64,000 nt of DNA from Mesorhizobium sp. M1C.F.Ca.ET.210.01.1.1 (GTDB lineage Bacteria > Pseudomonadota > Alphaproteobacteria > Rhizobiales > Rhizobiaceae): assembly GCF_004791585.1 (NCBI RefSeq), contig NZ_SRUU01000028.1, positions 28,913 to 92,912 of the forward strand. Direction: 5' to 3'. Under the pieces are notes generated by a model. The model ran no database searches. It had not been told where the DNA came from and saw only the letters and a list, made by a program, of their open reading frames with translations. The number at the start of each line of letters is the position of its first letter. Within the stretch, counting starts at the first letter, position 1. This document shows positions 8,483 through 16,161 of this stretch, in pieces. A program made the translations under genes and the position numbers.

Positions 8483-11400
8483 ACGCCGCCTTCCGCATTC
8501 CCGGCGCCGGGCGCCTCAGCCAGGCGAAGACCGCGTCGTTCAGCTTCGACGACAAGTCCTATACCGGCATCGAGGGCGACACACTCGCCTCGGCGCTGCT
8601 CGCCAACGGCGTCCACCTGGTCGGCCGTTCCTTCAAGTACCACCGGCCGCGCGGCTTCCTGTCGGCCGGCGCGGAGGAGCCCAACGCGCTGGTGCAGATC
8701 GTGCGCGACGATGCGCGCAAGACGCCGAATGTGCGGGCGACCGTACAGGAACTATATGACGGACTGACGGCAAATTCGCAGAACCGCTGGCCCTCGCTCG
8801 CCTTCGACGTCGGCGCGGTCAACGACATCGCCTCGCCGTTGTTCTCGGCCGGTTTCTACTACAAGACCTTCATGTGGCCGAAGTCGGCCTGGAAGAGCCT
8901 CTACGAGCCGAAGATCCGCGCGGCCGCCGGCCTCGGCGTTTCGCCGGACCGGCCGGACCCCGACCACTATGCCGCGCGCTATGCGCATTGCGAGGTGCTG
9001 GTGCTGGGCGGCGGTGCTGCCGGCATCGCCGCGGCGCTCGCCGCCGCCGAAACCGGTGTGCGGGTGATCATCGCCGACGAGCAGGCGGAATTCGGCGGCA
9101 GCCTGCGCTTCGAGAGCGGCGCCAGGATCGACGGCGAGAATGGCTTTGCCTGGGCGCAGGGCGCGATCGCGAAGCTCAAGGCGATGGACAATGTCCGGGT
9201 GCTGCCGCGCACGACTGCCTTTGGCTATTACGCGCAGAATTTTGTCGGCCTGGTCGAGCGGGTCAGCGACCATCTCAAGACCCCCGGCCGCGAACTGGCG
9301 CGCGAGCGCCTGTGGCAGGTGCGCGCCGGGCGCGTCGTGCTGGCGACCGGCGCCATCGAGCGCCACATGGTGTTCGCCGACAACGACCGTCCAGGCATCA
9401 TGCTCGCCTCCGCGGCGCGCACCTATCTCAACCACTACGGCGTCGCGGTCGGCAGGAATGTCGGCGTCTACACCGCGAACGACTCGGCTTACGCCGCAGC
9501 GATCGACCTGAAGAAGGCCGGCGTCAATATCGCAGCCATCGTCGACCTGCGCGACAACCCGTCCGGATCGGTGATCGACGAGGCGAGAGGTCTCGGCATC
9601 GAGATCAATTTCGGCCGCGCTGTGGTCCGCGCCGGCGGCAAGCTGCGGGTGTCGTCGATGACCGTGCAGCCGAAGAATGGCGGCGGCGAGCGCACGGTTC
9701 CCGTCGATGCGATCCTGATGTCGGCCGGCTGGACGCCGTCGGTGCATCTCTTTTCGCAGTCGCGCGGCAAGGTCGCCTTCAACGAGGAGACGCGGCGCTT
9801 CGTGCCGGGCACCTACGCGCAGGACTGCGTGTCGGTCGGCGCCTGCAACGGCACCGACGGGCTGGACGCCACGGTCGAAGAGGCCTATGCGGCCGGCGCC
9901 AAGGCGGCAAAGGACGCAGGCGGCAAGGATTCCGGCATCAAGGCGGGCAAGGGCACCAAGCCGACGGTCGATGCCGGCGAGAGCTGGTCGCGCGGCATGC
10001 TGGGTGCGGCGCCCGGCGCCGGAGCGGGCACGACGGTCAAGGCCTTTGTCGATTTCCAGAACGACGTCACCGCCAAAGACATCCGCCAGGCGGTGCACGA
10101 GGGCATGCATTCGATCGAGCACGTCAAGCGCTTCACCACCAACGGCATGGCGACCGACCAGGGCAAGACGTCGAACATGCACGGCCTGGCGATCGCCGCC
10201 GAGACGTTGGACAAGCCGATCCCGCAGGTCGGCCTCACCACGTTCCGCGCCCCCTATACGCCGGTGACGTTCGGCTCGATCGTCGGACACGCGCGGGGGC
10301 CGCTGTTCGACCCGACCCGGCGGACGGCCACCCATGGCTGGGCAGCAGCCCAAGGTGCCGTGTTCGAGGATGTCGGCCAGTGGAAGCGCGCCTGGTATTT
10401 CCCGAAGGCCGGGGAGGACATGCACGCCGCCGTCAACCGCGAATGCGTGACGGTGCGCAAAACGGCCGGCCTGTTCGACGCATCGACGCTCGGCAAGATC
10501 GAGGTGGTCGGGCCGGATGCTGCCAAGTTCATGGAGCTGCTCTACACCAATCCGTGGGAGAAGCTGGAGCCCGGCCGCTGCCGCTACGGCATCATGCTGC
10601 GCGAGGACGGCTTCATCTATGACGACGGCGTCGTCGGCAGGCTGGCGCCGGACCGCTTCCATGTGACGACGACGACCGGCGGCGCGCCGCGCGTCATGCA
10701 TCACATGGAGGACTACCTCCAGACCGAGTTCCCGCATCTCAACGTCTGGCTGACCTCGATCACCGAGCAATGGGCTGTGATCGCGGTGCAGGGGCCGAAA
10801 TCGCGCGAGATCATCGCGCCGCTGGTTGAAGGCATCGACATGTCGGACGAGGCGCTGCCGCATATGTCGGTGCGCGAGGGCAAGATCTGCGGCGTGCCGA
10901 CCAGGCTGTTCCGCATGTCCTTCACCGGCGAGCGTGGCTTCGAGGTCAACGTGCCGGCCGACTATGGCGAGGCTGTCTGGGAGGCGCTGTGGGCCGAAGG
11001 CCAGAAGCATGGCGCGACCGCCTACGGCACGGAGTCCATGCACGTGCTGCGCGCCGAGAAGGGCTACATCATCGTCGGCCAGGACACCGACGGCACGGTG
11101 ACGCCGAACGATGCCGGGCTCGACTGGGCGGTCGGCAAGAAGAAGACCGACTTCGTCGGCATCCGCGGCATGGCGCGTGCGGACCTCGTCGCCAAGGGCC
11201 GCAAGCAACTCGTCGGCCTGAAGACCAAGGACGCGAAGGTCGTGCTGGAAGAGGGCGCGCAGATCGTCGAGGATCCGAAACAGGCGATCCCGATGAAGAT
11301 GATCGGCCACGTCACCTCCAGCTACTGGTCGGAGAATTGCGGACGCTCGATCGCGCTGGCGCTGGTCGCCGGCGGCCGCGACAAGATGGGCAAGACGCTC

Positions 11401-11487
11401 TACGTGCCGATGCCGAACGGCACGATCGAGGTGGAAGTCACCGGCATGGTGTTTGTCGACGAGAAGGGAGAACGCCTCAATGGCTAA
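8479..11487 (+). CDS. soxA: Sarcosine oxidase, alpha subunit
   Basis: The 1002-residue alpha subunit, which binds NAD and tetrahydrofolate so that the methyl group is released as 5,10-methylene-THF. Domains in order are: an N-terminal ferredoxin-like fold without iron-sulfur cysteines (GDTLASALLANGVHLVGRSF), a FAD/NAD Rossmann domain with VLVLGGGAAGIAAALAAAE near residue 175, and a C-terminal GcvT-like aminomethyltransferase domain from about residue 620. The latter includes GERGFEVNVPADYGEAVWEA. The length matches the family. The start overlaps soxD and the end overlaps soxG, giving a tight soxDAG block. No glyA or purU lies next to it, unlike several classical sox operons. Confidence 0.96.
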   Translation: MNAAFRIPGAGRLSQAKTASFSFDDKSYTGIEGDTLASALLANGVHLVGRSFKYHRPRGFLSAGAEEPNALVQIVRDDARKTPNVRATVQELYDGLTANSQNRWPSLAFDVGAVNDIASPLFSAGFYYKTFMWPKSAWKSLYEPKIRAAAGLGVSPDRPDPDHYAARYAHCEVLVLGGGAAGIAAALAAAETGVRVIIADEQAEFGGSLRFESGARIDGENGFAWAQGAIAKLKAMDNVRVLPRTTAFGYYAQNFVGLVERVSDHLKTPGRELARERLWQVRAGRVVLATGAIERHMVFADNDRPGIMLASAARTYLNHYGVAVGRNVGVYTANDSAYAAAIDLKKAGVNIAAIVDLRDNPSGSVIDEARGLGIEINFGRAVVRAGGKLRVSSMTVQPKNGGGERTVPVDAILMSAGWTPSVHLFSQSRGKVAFNEETRRFVPGTYAQDCVSVGACNGTDGLDATVEEAYAAGAKAAKDAGGKDSGIKAGKGTKPTVDAGESWSRGMLGAAPGAGAGTTVKAFVDFQNDVTAKDIRQAVHEGMHSIEHVKRFTTNGMATDQGKTSNMHGLAIAAETLDKPIPQVGLTTFRAPYTPVTFGSIVGHARGPLFDPTRRTATHGWAAAQGAVFEDVGQWKRAWYFPKAGEDMHAAVNRECVTVRKTAGLFDASTLGKIEVVGPDAAKFMELLYTNPWEKLEPGRCRYGIMLREDGFIYDDGVVGRLAPDRFHVTTTTGGAPRVMHHMEDYLQTEFPHLNVWLTSITEQWAVIAVQGPKSREIIAPLVEGIDMSDEALPHMSVREGKICGVPTRLFRMSFTGERGFEVNVPADYGEAVWEALWAEGQKHGATAYGTESMHVLRAEKGYIIVGQDTDGTVTPNDAGLDWAVGKKKTDFVGIRGMARADLVAKGRKQLVGLKTKDAKVVLEEGAQIVEDPKQAIPMKMIGHVTSSYWSENCGRSIALALVAGGRDKMGKTLYVPMPNGTIEVEVTGMVFVDEKGERLNG

Positions 11488-12058
11488 GGCTGCCGCCAAG
11501 ACAAACGCTGCTTCGGCCTCCGTCGAGCGGCGGCCCGCGCTTGCCGGCCGCGCGCTGTCCGCGCCTGGCGTCAAGGTCGAGATTCTGCCGCCGGCCGAGC
11601 GCATCTCGCTGCGCGCGCCGGAAGCTTCGCTCGCCGCGCTTTCCAAGGGGCTCGGGGTGACGCTGCCGACGAAGCCGAAAAGCTCGGCCACGAAGGGCGG
11701 GCGCACCGCTTTGTGGCTCGGGCCGGACGAGTGGCTGATCATCGACGAGTCCGGCAACGATCCGCTGGCCGATTGCGCCAAGGTCTCGGCGCTGCATTCG
11801 GCGGTAGGCATCTCGCATCGCAATGTCGCGATCTCGGTCAACGGACCGGCGGCCGCGGTGACGGTCAATTCCGGCTGCCCGCAAGACCTGTCGCTCGAAG
11901 CATTCCCGGTCGAGGCGGCCTCGCGCACCATTCTCGGCAAGTCCGAGATCGTGCTGTTGCGCACCGCGGCGGATGCGTTCCGGGTGGAGTGCTGGCGTTC
12001 CTTCTCGGACTATGTCTTTACTTTCCTGTCGGAAGCGGCGAGCGACGCGGCGAACTGA
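11480..12058 (+). CDS. soxG: Sarcosine oxidase, gamma subunit
   Basis: The 192-residue gamma subunit of heterotetrameric sarcosine oxidase, related to the small half of GcvT-type folds. Features include the alpha/beta segment PPAERISLRAPEASLAALSK, then LWLGPDEWLIID, typical of SoxG, and SAVGISHRNVAISVNGPAAA. The ATG overlaps the end of soxA by eight bases, and GGGAG lies about nine bases upstream inside soxA. An alternative ATG at 11453 would add nine residues and is less well placed. It is the last gene of the sox operon; no strong terminator is visible right after it. Confidence 0.93.
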   Translation: MAKAAAKTNAASASVERRPALAGRALSAPGVKVEILPPAERISLRAPEASLAALSKGLGVTLPTKPKSSATKGGRTALWLGPDEWLIIDESGNDPLADCAKVSALHSAVGISHRNVAISVNGPAAAVTVNSGCPQDLSLEAFPVEAASRTILGKSEIVLLRTAADAFRVECWRSFSDYVFTFLSEAASDAAN

Positions 12059-12137
12059 TTTTTCCAGCCGCTGTTTGCCCGAAGAGGCCTCGCAGGAACC
12101 ATCGTCGCCCCGGCCCGTTGTTTGCGACTAGGTCAAT

Positions 12138-12180
12138 GCAATTCCGGGCGGAAAACCGCTGCGCACTTTCCCGGAATTGC
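12138..12180. repeat. RIME-like palindromic repeat, short copy A
   Basis: Contains an 11-bp perfect inverted repeat (GCAATTCCGGG at 12138-12148, its complement at 12170-12180) around the core CGGAAAACCG. The same core is found in copy B, and the arrangement matches the rhizobial intergenic mosaic element type. It lies just upstream of the ribosome-binding site of the small gene at 12201, so it would be in that gene's leader. Confidence 0.7.
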
Positions 12181-12200
12181 TCCAGCGAGGGAGAAGCGCG

Positions 12201-12425
12201 ATGCCGTCCAAATCCGCGCCGATGTCGTCCAAGAAGACTGCGGCCGTCCGCTCGCTGGAGCGGGAGCGGCACCACGAGATCGAGGAAGAAGAACTCGAAG
12301 AAGGTCTCGAGGACACCTTTCCGGCCAGCGATCCGGTATCGATTACCAGTCCTTCCATCACCGGCGGGCCGGCAAAGCCTGGCAAGGCCAAGACCATCCC
12401 TGGAATGAAGTCGCGCGACAAGTAA
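12201..12425 (+). CDS. Small acidic conserved hypothetical protein with TFPASDP motif
   Basis: A 74-residue hydrophilic protein. A basic serine/lysine-rich start (PSKSAPMSSKKTAAV) is followed by an acidic block (EIEEEELEEGLED) and then TFPASDPVSITSPS and a lysine-rich tail. The TFPASDPVS stretch is, from memory, shared by small uncharacterised proteins of Rhizobiales. No signal peptide or membrane segment is present. The ATG was chosen because GAGGGAG lies a few bases upstream; a longer in-frame start inside the repeat has no such site. A strong terminator follows, so it is likely a single-gene unit. Function unknown. Confidence 0.7.
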   Translation: MPSKSAPMSSKKTAAVRSLERERHHEIEEEELEEGLEDTFPASDPVSITSPSITGGPAKPGKAKTIPGMKSRDK

Positions 12426-12457
12426 CGCCGTCGCGGCAGGCAGTCGGACTTCAGGCG

Positions 12458-12496
12458 AAACGAAAAAGGGCGGCCAATGCCGCCCGTTTTCGTTTC
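12458..12496 (+). terminator. Rho-independent terminator
   Basis: A perfect 7-bp stem (GGGCGGC with GCCGCCC) with a CAAT loop is flanked by ACGAAAA on the left and TTTTCGT on the right. The hairpin can extend and has a T-run on either strand. It lies after the stop of the 74-residue gene and could also stop transcription coming from the opposite strand. Confidence 0.8.
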
Positions 12497-12511
12497 CGTT
12501 TCTACGTCGCT

Positions 12512-12615
12512 TAGAGCGTTTCAGCGATTCATGGAATCGCCGAACCGCTCCAAATATTTGTTCTTACGCAATTCCGGACGGAAAACCGTTACACGCTCTT
12601 CCTGGAATTGCTCTA
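12512..12615. repeat. RIME-like palindromic repeat, full-length copy B
   Basis: A 104-base element bounded by TAGAGC (12512-12517) and its complement GCTCTA (12610-12615). It contains two nested dyads: GCGATTC/GAATCGC (12524-12540) and GCAATTCC/GGAATTGC (12568-12611) around GGACGGAAAACCG. This is the modular build of rhizobial intergenic mosaic elements. Its right end coincides with the stop codon of the 78-residue secreted protein on the minus strand. Confidence 0.75.
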
Positions 12616-12849
12616 GAGGCCGGGCACGAACCACGGATTCACATCGATGCCGAGCCGCGGGCCCTTGGTGGTCTGGGTCTTGCTGGCGTCGGCCTTTTCG
12701 ACCGAACCGGTCGCGGTGCAGTCAAGCTTCACGCTGGCGTTGCTCTGGGCGCAGGCCGCGGGGGTTTGCTTGGCCGGCTGGCTCGCGCCGGCGAAAGCGG
12801 CGCCCGAGAAGGCCAGCACGGCGGCGAGAGCGAGGATCGTCTTTTTCAT
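12613..12849 (-). CDS. Small secreted hypothetical protein
   Basis: A 78-residue protein with a textbook Sec signal peptide: MKKTILALAAVLAFSGAAFA, predicted cleavage after AFA at residue 20. The mature 58 residues contain two cysteines (AACAQ and KLDCTAT) that could form a disulfide, and end in GIDVNPWFVPGL. I recognise no domain. A GGAGACGGAAG ribosome-binding region precedes the ATG. The stop codon TAG is supplied by the end of RIME-like copy B. The upstream region holds GTAC-rich dyads resembling one before the neighbouring TetR gene, so that regulator is a plausible controller. Confidence 0.7.
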   Translation of the reverse strand: MKKTILALAAVLAFSGAAFAGASQPAKQTPAACAQSNASVKLDCTATGSVEKADASKTQTTKGPRLGIDVNPWFVPGL

Positions 12850-12869
12850 CTTCCGTCTCCAGTAATCTT

Positions 12870-12965
12870 GCCGTACGTGTACGATACGCCGTACATATAC
12901 GGTTAACGGAAGTTGAATTCAAGGGGGGATTTGTACGTGTACGACAAATTTTCTTGTACGTAGGA
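12870..12965. promoter_or_regulatory. Cluster of GTAC-containing operator-like dyads
   Basis: The gap between the small secreted gene and the TetR gene holds four GTAC sites within about 95 bases. These include the dyad CCGTA-CATA-TACGG (12889-12902) and two copies of GTACGTGTACGA. ATACGCCGTAC at 12884-12894 differs at one base from ATACGCTGTAC at 13704-13714, just upstream of the TetR gene. This is consistent with binding of the TetR protein; no binding data exist. Confidence 0.5.
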
Positions 12966-13017
12966 ATTCGCCGCGGCGGATCAAGCGGTCGGCGTCACTG
13001 AAACCGGCACGAGCCGG

Positions 13018-13662
13018 TCAGCAGTTGACGGGTGTTTCGGTGAGCGGGGGGACGTCCTGCGCCGACAGCGAGGCCAGCATGAAGTCGCACATGCGCCTCA
13101 CATAGGCCTGGGGGTCGCCAAACGGATAGAAGGGGAAGGTGATCAAAAGCGAGATCGTGCCGTGGCCGACGGTCCACAGCATGGTGGCGATGGCGCGCGG
13201 GTCGCCCTTGAGCTTGCCGGCGGCCACGCAGGCCTCGACCCTTTTGATCAGCACCTTCATCGCCGGGTTGCCCTCTTCCATCTCCTCGTAGCTGCGGCCC
13301 TCCGGCAGCTTGGTCTTCTCGGTCATGAAGACGGTGCGATATTCGTTGGGATTGCCGAGCCCGAAGGCGGCATATTCGGTCATCACCGCCCGCAGCGCCT
13401 CAACGGGATCGTCGGCGGAATGGTCCTCGATGCGCCGAGCAAGCGTCTCGAAGGCGTCCTCGGCCAGCGCGAACAGTATGTCCTGCTTGTCGGCGAAATA
13501 GGAATAGACCGACATCGGCGCGTAGCCGACCCGCTTGGCCAGCTTGCGGATGGTAAGCCCTTCGTAGCCCTCTTCCTGGACGAGCTTGTGGGCTGCGTCG
13601 ACCAGTTCGGACCGAAGCTCGGCTTTCTGTTTCTCGCGGCGTTTCTGAACGCTCAGCGCCAA
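13018..13662 (-). CDS. TetR/AcrR family transcriptional regulator
   Basis: A 214-residue TetR-type repressor. The N-terminal helix-turn-helix is visible as LTIRKLAKRVGYAPMSVYSYF (about residues 36-56), followed by ADKQDILFALAEDAFE, the usual start of helix 4. The C-terminal ligand domain is all-helical with LWTVGHGTISLLI. The start is a TTG with GGCGGA about five bases upstream. The gene precedes a catabolic group on the same strand (SDR, kinase, MaoC, SDR) but is transcribed after it, separated by a RIME-like repeat. GTAC-type dyads lie both upstream of it and in front of the next gene. Confidence 0.88.
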   Translation of the reverse strand: MALSVQKRREKQKAELRSELVDAAHKLVQEEGYEGLTIRKLAKRVGYAPMSVYSYFADKQDILFALAEDAFETLARRIEDHSADDPVEALRAVMTEYAAFGLGNPNEYRTVFMTEKTKLPEGRSYEEMEEGNPAMKVLIKRVEACVAAGKLKGDPRAIATMLWTVGHGTISLLITFPFYPFGDPQAYVRRMCDFMLASLSAQDVPPLTETPVNC

Positions 13663-13698
13663 TGTCCGCCTGCCTTTTGTGGTTGGTTGCCTGGCGAA

Positions 13699-13720
13699 AT
13701 TATATACGCTGTACGGAAAC
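13699..13720. promoter_or_regulatory. Candidate TetR operator upstream of the regulator gene
   Basis: Contains TATACGCTGTACGG, whose ATACGCTGTAC core matches the ATACGCCGTAC at 12884-12894 except for one base. It lies about 40 bases upstream of the TetR start, the expected position for autoregulation. Confidence 0.45.
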
Positions 13721-13755
13721 GAACAAGGGAGCGGCTTGGTTCCCCAAGGTACGCC

Positions 13756-13820
13756 CTAACGCATTGTTCCAACACAATTTCGGACCGAAAACCGATTCCG
13801 GCTTTTCTTCGATGCGTTAG
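13756..13820. repeat. RIME-like palindromic repeat, divergent copy C
   Basis: A 9-bp perfect inverted repeat (CTAACGCAT at 13756-13764, ATGCGTTAG at 13812-13820) encloses a core with CGGACCGAAAACCG, like the core of copy B. The right arm provides the TAA stop codon (minus strand) of the disrupted SDR gene. Confidence 0.6.
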
Positions 13821-14591
13821 ATCGCGCCGATGCCGCCGTCCAGCGCCAGCGCATGGCCGGTCATGAAGGAATTGACGGGGTCGGCGAGATAAACGATGCC
13901 GGCTACGATCTCGCCGACCTTGCCAACGCGCTTCATCGGCACGCCGCGGGTGAGTTCGGCAAGCGCCTCGGCTTCGGGCGCGCCGGTGGAGCGGACGAAG
14001 CCGTCGACCATCGCCGTCCTGGTATGAGCCGGACAGACCGCGTTGATGCGTATGCCCTTGCTGGCATATTCGACGGCGGCCGACCGTGTCAGTCCCATCA
14101 CGCATGCTTGGCGGCGGCATAGACCGACAGCTTCGGCGCGCCGGAGAGACCGGCGACCGAGGCGACATTGACGATGGCGCCGCCCTTGCCGCTGTCCCTG
14201 AACTGGCGCTCCATCTGCGGGATTTGGTGCTTCATGGCGTAGAAAACGCCTAGCAGGTCGACCTCGAGCACGCGGCGCGCTTCCTCCGATGTCACCTGCG
14301 GCAGGCGCACGAATGCGTGCACGATGCCTGCATTGTTGATGGCGATGTCCAGCCGGCCGAATTTCTCGACGGCAAGCTTCACCAGATTCTCCGAGAGCGT
14401 CTCGTCGGCAACATTGCCGGCAAGGAGCGCGGTCTCGGTGCCGAGTGTTGCCGCGAAATCGCCAAGTGCGCTTCATCGAGATCGGAAAGAACCAGCCGCG
14501 CGCCCTCGGCGGCGAAGGCTTTGGCGGCGCCGCTGCCGAGCCCGCCGGTCGCACCGGTGATCAGCACTGTCGCTCCATCGAAACGACCCAT
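13817..14591 (-). pseudogene. SDR family oxidoreductase, disrupted by two frameshifts
   Basis: The three pieces together make one SDR of about 258 residues. Piece one runs from MGRFDGATVLITGATGGLG to DLDEAHLA, then the frame changes near 14463-14467, where one base appears missing. Piece two holds RLDIAINNAGIVHAF and runs to LSVYAAAKHA, where a TGA appears because a base is missing near 14101. Piece three, MGLTRSAAVEYASKGIRINAVC to LALDGGIGAI, finishes the domain. All catalytic motifs (TGATGGLG, NNAG, YAAAK) survive in the pieces. Either this is a recent pseudogene or the assembly has two single-base deletions. GGAG lies nine bases before the ATG, so the expression signals look intact. Confidence 0.8.
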
Positions 14592-14608
14592 GGCTCGGTT
14601 CTCCTTGT

Positions 14609-15646
14609 TCAACTCTTCCTGTTGATCAGGTCCACCGCGAGCGCGGCAAGCAGCTTCACCGCCTCACCATACGTCTTGGCCTTCTCCGGGTTGGAGGCGT
14701 TGCCGTCCAGCGCGCGGCGGTAGACGCCCTGGCAGATCGCCGCCAGGCGGAAGAAGGAGAAGGCAAGGAAAAAGGTCCAGTTGCCGATGCCGTCGATCCC
14801 ACGCCGGCGGCAATAGGTGGCGACATAGGCTTCCTCGGAGGGCAAGCCGGCTGCTGCGCGGTCGACGCCGCCAAGGCCGCGAAAGCCGGAGGCGTGCGGC
14901 AGCCGCCACTGCATACATTGATAGGCGAGGTCGGCAAAGGGATGGCCGAGCGTCGACAGTTCCCAGTCGAGCACGGCGATGACCCTGGGCCCATCCTTGG
15001 CAAAAATCATGTTGTCCAGCCGGTAGTCGCCATGCACCAGCGAGACCCGGCCGTCATTGGCCGGCATGTGCGTCTCCAGCCAGGCGATCAGCCGATCCAT
15101 GTTGGCGATGGTTCCGGTTTCGGAGGCGCGGTACTGGCTGGTCCAGCGGGCGAACTGGCGCTCGAAATAGCTGCCGGGCTTGCCGAAATCGCTCAAGCCC
15201 ACGGCCTCGACATCGACATCGTGCAAGGCGGCAAGCGTTGCATTCATGGCGTCGTAGATCGCGCTCCGCTCGGCATCGCCGGATGCGTCCGGCAAGGACG
15301 GATCCCAGAAGATGCGCCCTTCGAGGAACTCCATCACATAGAACATGCGGCCGATCGGCGAGTCTTCGCCGGATAGGTGCAACATGCGCGGTACCGGCAC
15401 GGCGGTCGAGCCAAGCGCCTGCATGACCCGGAACTCGCGATCGACCTGATGCGCCGATTTCAGCAGTTGTCCCGGCGGCTTGGCGCGCAGCACGTAGCGG
15501 CCGCTTGCGGCTGTCAAAAGGTAGGTGGGATTCGACTGTCCGGACTTGAATTTCTCGATCGCGGACAGCCCGGCAAAGCCCGGGATATGCGCCTCGAGGT
15601 AAGGCGCGAGCGCCGCCTTACCCAAGGCGTTGGCGTCGCCGCTCAT
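14609..15646 (-). CDS. APH-like phosphotransferase (ACAD10/11 kinase-domain type)
   Basis: A 345-residue kinase of the aminoglycoside phosphotransferase/choline kinase fold. The N-lobe has FKSGQSNPTYLL and the catalytic Lys in YVLRAKPPG. The catalytic loop is HGDYRLDN (residues 205-212) and the metal-binding motif is DWE (227-229). This subgroup typically sits beside acyl-CoA dehydrogenases, and in animal ACAD10/ACAD11 the two are fused. In Pseudomonas levulinate catabolism, LvaA of this fold phosphorylates 4-hydroxyvaleryl-CoA. Here it overlaps the MaoC gene by four bases (ATGA) and a divergent acyl-CoA dehydrogenase is 1.5 kb away, so a hydroxyacyl-CoA is a more likely substrate than an antibiotic. 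Confidence 0.85.
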   Translation of the reverse strand: MSGDANALGKAALAPYLEAHIPGFAGLSAIEKFKSGQSNPTYLLTAASGRYVLRAKPPGQLLKSAHQVDREFRVMQALGSTAVPVPRMLHLSGEDSPIGRMFYVMEFLEGRIFWDPSLPDASGDAERSAIYDAMNATLAALHDVDVEAVGLSDFGKPGSYFERQFARWTSQYRASETGTIANMDRLIAWLETHMPANDGRVSLVHGDYRLDNMIFAKDGPRVIAVLDWELSTLGHPFADLAYQCMQWRLPHASGFRGLGGVDRAAAGLPSEEAYVATYCRRRGIDGIGNWTFFLAFSFFRLAAICQGVYRRALDGNASNPEKAKTYGEAVKLLAALAVDLINRKS

Positions 15647-16122
15647 GCGGTCTCTGGCTGGCGCTCGATCAGCGTCAGGGTCAGCCAGCGCGCGGTCAGC
15701 GCCGGCTTCTTCGATCCCTCGATCTCGATAGTCACGTCATGCGCCGTCTGCACCCAGCCCGAAGGCCGCACCTTGACGTCGGCCAGCACGAAATGGGTGC
15801 GGATGCGCGAGCCGGTCTTGACCGGCGCCAGGAAGCGCAGCGTGTCGAAACCGTGGTTGACGCCCATCTTGGTGTTCTCGATCGGCGGCATGGTCTCGAA
15901 GGTCATGGCCGACAGAAGCGACAGCGACAGGAAGCCATGCGCGATGGTGCCGCCGAACGGCGTCTCGCGCGCGGCGCGCTCCGGGTCGCAATGGATGAAC
16001 TGGTGGTCGTCGGTGGCGTCGGCGAACTGGTCGATCATGCGCTGCGTCACCGTGCGCCAGGGCGACACACCGACCTCCTTGCCGACGCTGGCCAGAAGCG
16101 TATCGAGACTGATCGGTTCCAC
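15643..16122 (-). CDS. MaoC-family (R)-enoyl-CoA hydratase
   Basis: A 159-residue hot-dog-fold protein with the hydratase-2 motif: FADATDDHQFIHCDPERAA, then FGGTIAHGFLSLSL, giving the catalytic Asp and His. Family members add water to trans-2-enoyl-CoA to make (R)-3-hydroxyacyl-CoA. The start is GTG with a GGAGGA ribosome-binding site seven bases upstream. It is the second gene of a minus-strand set (SDR, MaoC, kinase, disrupted SDR), 39 bases after the SDR and overlapping the kinase, fitting a role in short-chain acyl-CoA breakdown. Confidence 0.88.
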   Translation of the reverse strand: MEPISLDTLLASVGKEVGVSPWRTVTQRMIDQFADATDDHQFIHCDPERAARETPFGGTIAHGFLSLSLLSAMTFETMPPIENTKMGVNHGFDTLRFLAPVKTGSRIRTHFVLADVKVRPSGWVQTAHDVTIEIEGSKKPALTARWLTLTLIERQPETA

Positions 16123-16161
16123 GCGAATGTCCTCCGCACCTCCGCCCGGATCGCGAGCGTT

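Noticed and set aside
8752..11964. Very long minus-strand open frame opposite soxA
   Set aside because: It has the low-complexity Arg/Ala/Asp-rich translation typical of antisense frames in GC-rich DNA and overlaps the well-supported soxA and soxG genes.
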